Source: Candidatus Phocaeicola faecipullorum (GTDB lineage Bacteria; Bacteroidota; Bacteroidia; Bacteroidales; Bacteroidaceae). Taken from it: 40,258 bases of DNA. This document shows, one piece after another, positions 34,844 to 40,258 of the stretch. The position numbers and the translations under genes were made by a program. Below the pieces are notes generated by a model. It worked only from the letters and a program-made list of their open reading frames with translations, did no database searches and was not told the origin of the DNA. Position 1 is the first letter of the stretch, and each line of letters opens with the position of its first letter. The stretch lies in assembly GCA_018884025.1 (NCBI GenBank), contig JAHLFB010000215.1, positions 1 to 40,258 on the forward strand. The letters run 5' to 3'.

Positions 34844-37534
34844 ATGAATAATCTTATCAAACTATTTTTAGGAGTAACAGCAATGGCATCTGCGATGGAA
34901 GCCAACGCCGGAATATTAAGAGGAAGTGTTATAGACAAAAAAACAGGTGAACCTATTATAGGGGCCACTATTACAGTGGCAGGTACCAACATCGGTGCAA
35001 TCACAGACTACGATGGAAACTATGAAATCAACGTACCTGACGGCGAAGAATATGAAATCGAAGTCAGATACGTGAGCTATAAGAACTTAGTTCTTGAAAA
35101 CATAAAAGTAAAAGGAGAAACAATCAATAATATAGAGCTTGAGGAAGAATCTGTGGTGCTGGGCGGTATAGAAGTAGTTGCCAGCCTTAACCGCGAGAGC
35201 GAAAACTTCCTTCTTTTAGAGCAAAAGAAATCAGTTCTCTCACGTCAGGCTGTGGGAGCCAAGGAACTTTCCAGAAAAGGAGTCAGCGATGCCGAAGGAG
35301 CAGTACAGAAAATCTCAGGTATCAGCAAGCAGGAAGGTGTAAAGAACGTATTCGTACGCGGATTGGGCGACAGATACAACACTACAATGCTGAACGGATT
35401 CCCTATTCCTTCCGAGGACCCCGAATACAAAAATATCTCTCTTTCATTCTTCGACACAGACGTGATACAGTCCGTAGGAGTAAACAAAGTCTTCTCTGCT
35501 TCCGGAGCAGGCGACGCGGCCGGAGCTGTTATAGACATCCAGTCGAAAGAACTTATCGGACAAGATTTACTTGAAGTAGGAGGCTCATTCGGAGTAAACA
35601 CACAGACTGTAAACAAGCCTTTCCTGATACAGGACGGAACAAACTATTTAGGTATATCAGGCAAAACCCGTCCGGGTAATAATTATGAAACCGTCTATGG
35701 ATTCAAGAACAGTCTTGACCCGTCGCAGATAAGTTTCAATCCTGACCACAGCTACTCAGTAGCGGCCGGAAACAAGTTTTATGTGGGCGAGGACCTCAAT
35801 CCGCTGAATGTACTTCTGCTCGCCAACTATTCACAGAGCAATTCATTCACTGACGAGATTGTGAGAAATACTACAACCGACGGCACTATCTATCAGGATC
35901 AGGAAGGAAAGAAATACGAACGTAACATCTCGCAGATGATAATGGGTAATGTAAGCTATATGATGAAGGACAACAGCGAGATAGCCTACAACCTTATGAT
36001 GATACATTCCAACAGCCAGTATGTAGCCGACTATTTTGGAAAAAACGATATCTTCCAGAGTTCCGGCAATAATCAGGGATTCCTGCGCCGCCAACAAGCC
36101 AACGACAATATGCTCTTAGTGAACCAATTGCTTTCAAAATGGACTCTGTCAGACAGATGGAAACTCAACGCCGGGATATCATACAACTATATATCGGGCA
36201 ATGAGCCTGACAGAAGAATAAACTATCTCTCTGAAACAGCCACAGAAGGTATATATAACCCTACACGCGGTACAGGCTCACAGCAGAGATACTTCTCCGG
36301 GCTTAAAGAACATGACATCAATCTGAAAGCAGAAGCCGTATTCTCACTGCCCGACAGATTCGACAACACGTCAAACCTTGCATTCGGATATACAGGACGT
36401 ATGGTAAAAGACGATTTTGCAGCCGAACAATATGACCTGTTGCCTATGAACTCGACAACAGTTGACATCAACAATATAGACCTTGACAGTTATTTCAACC
36501 AGACAAATCTTGACCGCGGATATTTCTCTCCCGGATATGGCGAAAGCAAATACAATGTCAACAAACTCATCAATACAGTATATGCCGAAGCGACATACCG
36601 CCTGACACAATCACTTACCGGAAACATAGGTATCCGCATGGACTATGTAAACATGGACATTAACTATAATATATACGGTGGAAGTACAGGAAAAAGAGGA
36701 ATAGACAAACCATTCATTCTTCCAAGTCTGAACCTGAAATACGATGCGGCAGAAAAGCACACCGTAAGATTAGGACTGAGCCAGACATATACATTACCGC
36801 AGAGCAAGGAAATATCACCATTCCGCTATGTCAGCGTAAACTTCAGAAGTCAGGGTAATCAGAATCTTAAACCCAGCGACAATTACAACGCAGATTTGAA
36901 ATGGGACTTCTACCCTTCTGCAAGCGAAGTCATATCAGTAGGAGCGTTCTATAAACTGATTAAGAACCCTATTTCAAGAATAGAGATTGCAAGTGCCGGA
37001 GGTTATCTTTCATACGAAAATATTTCCGACCACGCTACAGCAGCCGGAGTAGAGTTTGAATTAAGAAAAGACATTTTCAAGCACACTGCGGCTGATGCAA
37101 GCCACAAATTGAACTTCGGACTGAACGGAGCATATACATACACCATGGCAAAGGTAGATATGGCTACAGACAAGTCCGGTTCGCAGCTGGAAGGTGCGGC
37201 CCCATTCATCGGTAATGCAGATTTGTCATACCAATATAAACGTAACGATTTCGGATTGACCGGTACCATAGTATGCAGCTATTTCTCCGACCGCATCTAT
37301 ACAATAGGTACAAACGGATATAATGACATTATAGAGAAAGGCATACCAACACTCGACATCGTCCTTGGAGGACAGATAAACAAACATCTCAGCATAGACC
37401 TAAAGATGAAAAATCTGATAAATCCTTCATATCAGTTGATACGTGAAGCTTCAACAGGCAATAACGACAGAACTATTCTGAATGACTATGCAAAAGGAAG
37501 AAACTTCTCAATAGGTTTAACATACAAATTTTAA
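34844..37534 (+). CDS. TonB-dependent outer-membrane receptor
   Basis: This is an 896-residue receptor. The signal peptide (about 1-23) ends in EANAG. A carboxypeptidase-regulatory-like beta domain (about 24-105) includes GSVIDKKTGEPIIGATITV. The plug domain (about 130-245) includes VFVRGLGDRYNTTMLNG and GDAAGAVIDIQSKE. The rest is a 22-strand-type barrel rich in alternating aromatic residues and ending in aromatic YKF. It is shorter than typical SusC proteins and is paired not with SusD but with a beta-helix lipoprotein. Substrate is unknown; a Pho-like site upstream hints at phosphorus compounds. Confidence 0.9.
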   Translation: MNNLIKLFLGVTAMASAMEANAGILRGSVIDKKTGEPIIGATITVAGTNIGAITDYDGNYEINVPDGEEYEIEVRYVSYKNLVLENIKVKGETINNIELEEESVVLGGIEVVASLNRESENFLLLEQKKSVLSRQAVGAKELSRKGVSDAEGAVQKISGISKQEGVKNVFVRGLGDRYNTTMLNGFPIPSEDPEYKNISLSFFDTDVIQSVGVNKVFSASGAGDAAGAVIDIQSKELIGQDLLEVGGSFGVNTQTVNKPFLIQDGTNYLGISGKTRPGNNYETVYGFKNSLDPSQISFNPDHSYSVAAGNKFYVGEDLNPLNVLLLANYSQSNSFTDEIVRNTTTDGTIYQDQEGKKYERNISQMIMGNVSYMMKDNSEIAYNLMMIHSNSQYVADYFGKNDIFQSSGNNQGFLRRQQANDNMLLVNQLLSKWTLSDRWKLNAGISYNYISGNEPDRRINYLSETATEGIYNPTRGTGSQQRYFSGLKEHDINLKAEAVFSLPDRFDNTSNLAFGYTGRMVKDDFAAEQYDLLPMNSTTVDINNIDLDSYFNQTNLDRGYFSPGYGESKYNVNKLINTVYAEATYRLTQSLTGNIGIRMDYVNMDINYNIYGGSTGKRGIDKPFILPSLNLKYDAAEKHTVRLGLSQTYTLPQSKEISPFRYVSVNFRSQGNQNLKPSDNYNADLKWDFYPSASEVISVGAFYKLIKNPISRIEIASAGGYLSYENISDHATAAGVEFELRKDIFKHTAADASHKLNFGLNGAYTYTMAKVDMATDKSGSQLEGAAPFIGNADLSYQYKRNDFGLTGTIVCSYFSDRIYTIGTNGYNDIIEKGIPTLDIVLGGQINKHLSIDLKMKNLINPSYQLIREASTGNNDRTILNDYAKGRNFSIGLTYKF

Positions 37535-37575
37535 TTAAGAAAATAATCAAACAACATTTTTAAATTTTATCAATT

Positions 37576-38742
37576 ATGAAAAAGTTATTTATCAATGCTT
37601 TGGCATTCTGTGCCGTCTGTGCACCGGTTATACTTACATCATGCAGCGAAGAAAATGAAACCCAAAATCCGGACGAAGCATACTATGTAAACGAAGACAA
37701 TCAGCTTTGCATCAAAGGAGAATACACATGGGAAGAGGGAAAAGTTCTTGAACAGACAGTACTTGTAGAAAACGGAGGTGTTCTTAAATTCAATGCCGGA
37801 ACTACAGTAAAATGTGAAAAAGGTTTCGATAAATATATTCTGGTTCTTCAAGGTGGTAAAATCGAAGCGACAGGAACAGAATCAAAACCGGTAGTATTCA
37901 CATCAGCAGAAAGCTCGCCCGCGGCAGGCGACTGGGGTGGTATCATCATCAACGGCCGCGCTCCTCTTTCAGGCGGCGGTACATATGCCACGGAAATCAA
38001 CAATGACTATCTGTATGGAGGAACAGACGCTGCCGACAATTCCGGCCGCCTGACATACGTCAAGATAGAATATGCAGGTGCAAGCTCAGGAAGTGATGAC
38101 ATCGAGCACAACGGACTGACACTCAACGGCGTGGGCAACGGCACACAGATAGACCACATCTATGTACTCGAAAGCGCGGACGACGCCATTGAGTTCTTCG
38201 GCGGCTCTGTAAACGTAACTAACCTACTTGCTGTAAATCCTGACGACGATATGTTCGACTTCACTCAGGGTTACAACGGTGAACTGAAAGACTGCTACGG
38301 TATCTGGGAAGACGGATACACAAGTACAGAAGAAGACCCTCGCGGTATCGAAGCCGACGGTAACCTGGACGGTAAAAATCCGGAACACACTCCACAGTCT
38401 GACTTCAAAGTAACAAATATGACTATCGACCTTCAGCTTGCCAACAACTCAAACGATGGATACTACATGCACGATGTCGTAAAAGTACGCCGTGGTGCTA
38501 AGGCTACCGTCACTAACGCATTGGTAAAAGGCCAGGGAGCATGCAAGGATATCATCGACCTGAAAGACGATAAAGGTAATGCCGATACAGCAACTTCTAT
38601 CAGCCTTACAAACAGCAATACAGGAGCAAGAATTAATGGTGGAGAAGACATCAACGGCGAAGGATATGCATCAGTCAGAATCGAAGCCGGCAACACCGGA
38701 TGCTCTTCATCCGTCTTCGGATGGACAGGATACGAAATCTAA
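37576..38742 (+). CDS. Right-handed beta-helix lipoprotein, TonB receptor partner
   Basis: This 388-residue protein has a signal peptide and lipobox ILTSC with Cys23, followed by an acidic linker. The body has repeated short beta turns: NGGVLKFNAGTTVKC, DWGGIIINGRAPL, LTYVKIEYAG, IDHIYVLESADDAIEFFGG and VNPDDDMFDFTQGYNG. This pattern resembles a family of parallel beta-helix proteins that I recall beside TonB receptors in marine and gut bacteria. Asp-rich DDxxDF turns suggest metal binding. It lies 41 bases after the receptor, so it probably acts as a surface binding partner comparable in role to SusD. No catalytic motif is clear. Confidence 0.75.
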   Translation: MKKLFINALAFCAVCAPVILTSCSEENETQNPDEAYYVNEDNQLCIKGEYTWEEGKVLEQTVLVENGGVLKFNAGTTVKCEKGFDKYILVLQGGKIEATGTESKPVVFTSAESSPAAGDWGGIIINGRAPLSGGGTYATEINNDYLYGGTDAADNSGRLTYVKIEYAGASSGSDDIEHNGLTLNGVGNGTQIDHIYVLESADDAIEFFGGSVNVTNLLAVNPDDDMFDFTQGYNGELKDCYGIWEDGYTSTEEDPRGIEADGNLDGKNPEHTPQSDFKVTNMTIDLQLANNSNDGYYMHDVVKVRRGAKATVTNALVKGQGACKDIIDLKDDKGNADTATSISLTNSNTGARINGGEDINGEGYASVRIEAGNTGCSSSVFGWTGYEI

Positions 38743-38790
38743 TCAAAAATTGATTTCCTGAAAACACACGAATACATCATCTATCCCCCA

Positions 38791-38834
38791 AGGGGGACAT
38801 ATCAAGAAAACGATATGTCCCCCTGTTTTTTTTG
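38791..38834 (+). terminator. Rho-independent terminator after the lipoprotein gene
   Basis: AGGGGGACATATC (38791-38803) pairs perfectly with GATATGTCCCCCT (38812-38824), followed by G and eight T. Confidence 0.93.
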
Positions 38835-38861
38835 ATATATATCATAAAAATGATACATTTG
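38831..38861 (+). promoter_or_regulatory. Promoter of manA
   Basis: TTTG (38831-38834), 19 bases, then TACATTTG (38854-38861) fit the consensus exactly. The -33 TTTG is taken from the T tract of the preceding terminator. The ATG is 38 bases downstream. Confidence 0.72.
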
Positions 38862-38899
38862 CACTAATTTATAATAACCCCTAAAAACATTTACCGATT

Positions 38900-39871
38900 A
38901 TGTATCCACTGAAATTCCGTCCCATCCTGAAATCCACGATATGGGGTGGCGACAAAATCATTCCGTTCAAACACCTTGACTGCACACAGCAGAATGTAGG
39001 CGAAAGCTGGGAAATATCAGACGTTCCGGGCGACGAATCCGTAGTAGCCAACGGGGCAGACGCAGGAAAGAACCTCACTCAGATGGCTCAGGAATATAAA
39101 GGAGCCTTGGTAGGCGAAGAAAACTACACACGATTTGGCGGCAAGTTTCCACTTCTGATAAAATTCATCGATGCACAGGACGACCTATCTATCCAGGTTC
39201 ATCCTGATGACGAATTGGCGATGAAACGCCACAACTCAATGGGTAAAACCGAGATGTGGTACGTGATAGACAATGCCGGAGGAAAAGCCCACCTGCGTTC
39301 AGGACTCAGCCGAAGTATCACACCGGAACAATACGAACAGATGATTGCCGACAATACTATCTGCGATGCTCTGGCAGACTATGCCGTACAGCCGGGCGAC
39401 GTATTCTTCCTTCCGGCAGGACGAATCCACAGCATAGGTGCAGGATGTTTTATTGCTGAGATACAGCAAACTTCAAACATCACATACCGCATTTACGATT
39501 TCAACCGTAAAGACAAAAACGGTAACACTCGCGAACTTCACACAGAACTTTCAAAAGAAGCTATAGACTACAGTGTAGAGCAGGACTATCGCACACAATA
39601 CACTCCTTGCAAGAACCGTCCGGTAGATTTGGTTTCATGTCCATATTTCACTACTTCTGTATATAATCTCACCGAGCAAATGACCATGGACTATTCAGAG
39701 CTCGATTCTTTCGTGATATACATATGCATGGAAGGGGCATGTTCTATAAAAGACAATGAAGGAAATATCATAGAGATGCAGGCGGGCGAATCTGTACTTT
39801 TCCCTGCTACTACCAAAAGTCTGGAAGTAATACCTGAAGGAGAAGTAAAATTCCTTGAAACATACGTATGA
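38900..39871 (+). CDS. manA: Class I mannose-6-phosphate isomerase
   Basis: ManA interconverts mannose 6-phosphate and fructose 6-phosphate in the cytoplasm, feeding mannose use and GDP-sugar synthesis. The 323-residue cupin protein has the zinc-site motifs QVHPDD (Gln and His ligands), GKTEMWYV (Glu ligand) and GRIHSIGAG (His ligand), plus an N-terminal FRPILKSTIWGGDKI. The short form (about 320 residues) matches the compact bacterial type. It is a single-gene unit with its own promoter and terminator. Confidence 0.95.
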   Translation: MYPLKFRPILKSTIWGGDKIIPFKHLDCTQQNVGESWEISDVPGDESVVANGADAGKNLTQMAQEYKGALVGEENYTRFGGKFPLLIKFIDAQDDLSIQVHPDDELAMKRHNSMGKTEMWYVIDNAGGKAHLRSGLSRSITPEQYEQMIADNTICDALADYAVQPGDVFFLPAGRIHSIGAGCFIAEIQQTSNITYRIYDFNRKDKNGNTRELHTELSKEAIDYSVEQDYRTQYTPCKNRPVDLVSCPYFTTSVYNLTEQMTMDYSELDSFVIYICMEGACSIKDNEGNIIEMQAGESVLFPATTKSLEVIPEGEVKFLETYV

Positions 39872-39878
39872 ATACTCC

Positions 39879-39927
39879 AATAAAACAAGGGGACAATTCC
39901 AAACCGGGATTGTTCCTTTGTTTTATT
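39879..39927. terminator. Terminator after manA
   Basis: AATAAAACAA followed by GGGGACAATTCC (39879-39900) faces GGGATTGTTCC followed by TTTGTTTTATT (39906-39927). It forms a long stem with small mismatches and an A-rich left and T-rich right flank. Confidence 0.8.
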
Positions 39928-40075
39928 GATTTCGATTCTTCACTACTCCCCCCAATATTAGTCAATTACAACAATACTAATTCATTCTCATAAACATTTC
40001 GCACTTAAAAAAACAAAAAGACCTAGAAATATCTATACAATTTTTATATCCCAATATACTAAAATCATACAGATT

Positions 40076-40106
40076 TTTGTTAGTTCACAAAAAAGATGTA
40101 TTTTTG
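40076..40106 (+). promoter_or_regulatory. Promoter of ssrA
   Basis: TTTG (40076-40079), 19 bases, then TATTTTTG (40099-40106) fit the consensus exactly. The mature tmRNA start is about 25 bases downstream, leaving a short 5' leader for processing. Confidence 0.75.
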
Positions 40107-40130
40107 CACTTGAAAATATTATCACAACTT

Positions 40131-40258
40131 GGGCTTGTTTGGTTTTGACAGCGAGAGATGTGGTATGTAAGCATGCAGTGCGTCAGTGATTTGCACTATA
40201 ATCTCAGTTACTGAACAATTATCTGGCAACGAAAACTATGCTCTCGCTGCTTAATCGA
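40131..40258 (+). ncRNA. ssrA: Transfer-messenger RNA, 5' part
   Basis: tmRNA rescues stalled ribosomes and tags the unfinished protein for degradation. The 5' end GGGCTTGTTTGGTTTTGACAG is the conserved tRNA-like half start of Bacteroidales tmRNA. The tag reading frame is GGC AAC GAA AAC TAT GCT CTC GCT GCT TAA (40225-40254), giving GNENYALAA, which ends in the usual ALAA degron. The resume codon is probably the GGC; relatives in Bacteroides use GETNYALAA as I recall. The gene is cut by the window edge and its 3' part, with the pseudoknots and acceptor arm, is not visible. Confidence 0.93.

Noticed and set aside
34844..37534. SusC/SusD polysaccharide utilisation locus
   Set aside because: The receptor is shorter than SusC, the partner is a beta-helix lipoprotein without SusD features, and no glycoside hydrolase or lyase is nearby.

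Overview
The window looks like a chromosomal segment of a gut-type Bacteroidales bacterium (Bacteroidaceae/Prevotellaceae-like). Five things support this: promoters of the TTG/TTTG-N19-20-TAnnTTTG type at many loci, a MurF-alanine racemase fusion, a fused NuoCD inside a complex I locus with no nuoE, nuoF or nuoG, lipoproteins and a TonB-dependent receptor with a carboxypeptidase-regulatory-like N-terminus, and a tmRNA with tag GNENYALAA at the right edge. No insertion sequence, prophage, CRISPR array or tRNA was recognised. Species cannot be fixed from sequence reading alone.

Layout. The left edge (1-130) looks like the promoter and boxA-like leader of a leftward rRNA operon lying outside the window. 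Next come a PepSY-like lipoprotein (402-1694), frr, rsgA and an amino-acid permease (1897-5233). The rightward block 5344-11995 encodes CysQ, an SLC13-type anion transporter, CysC, CysD, CysN and a sulfotransferase. Together these can import sulfate, make PAPS, use it to sulfonate an acceptor and destroy the by-product PAP. No PAPS or sulfite reductase genes are present, so the block looks built for sulfonation and not for cysteine synthesis. At 12262-14639 a galactitol-family PTS IIC protein with no IIA or IIB partner is paired with a KduI isomerase that carries an N-terminal signal peptide. This suggests a periplasmic isomerisation-then-import route for unsaturated-uronate products. A small ABC transporter with a YtrA-type GntR regulator follows (14800-16716), with a perfect palindromic operator placed at its own start site.

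On the minus strand lie the MurF-Alr fusion and a GSCFA protein (16794-20221), divergent from dxs and trkA (20315-23601). A short unrecognised ORF follows, where a trkH might be expected. The 11-subunit complex I operon nuoABCDHIJKLMN fills 24246-34672. Its larger gaps hold a recurring family of imperfect inverted repeats built from TTAGTTGTTAG and CTAAGAACTAAAAA units. Downstream are a TonB-dependent receptor and a parallel beta-helix lipoprotein (34844-38742), preceded by six 11-bp-phased GTAA-like repeats that resemble a PhoB-type array. Then come manA (38900-39871) and the start of ssrA (from about 40131).

The most original candidates are the exported KduI plus orphan PTS IIC pair, the phased repeat array before the TonB receptor pair, and the repeat family in the nuo operon. 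The PAPS and sulfotransferase module is also notable but has a described relative in Bacteroides thetaiotaomicron. All functional statements come from reading motifs and gene order; no database search was run.
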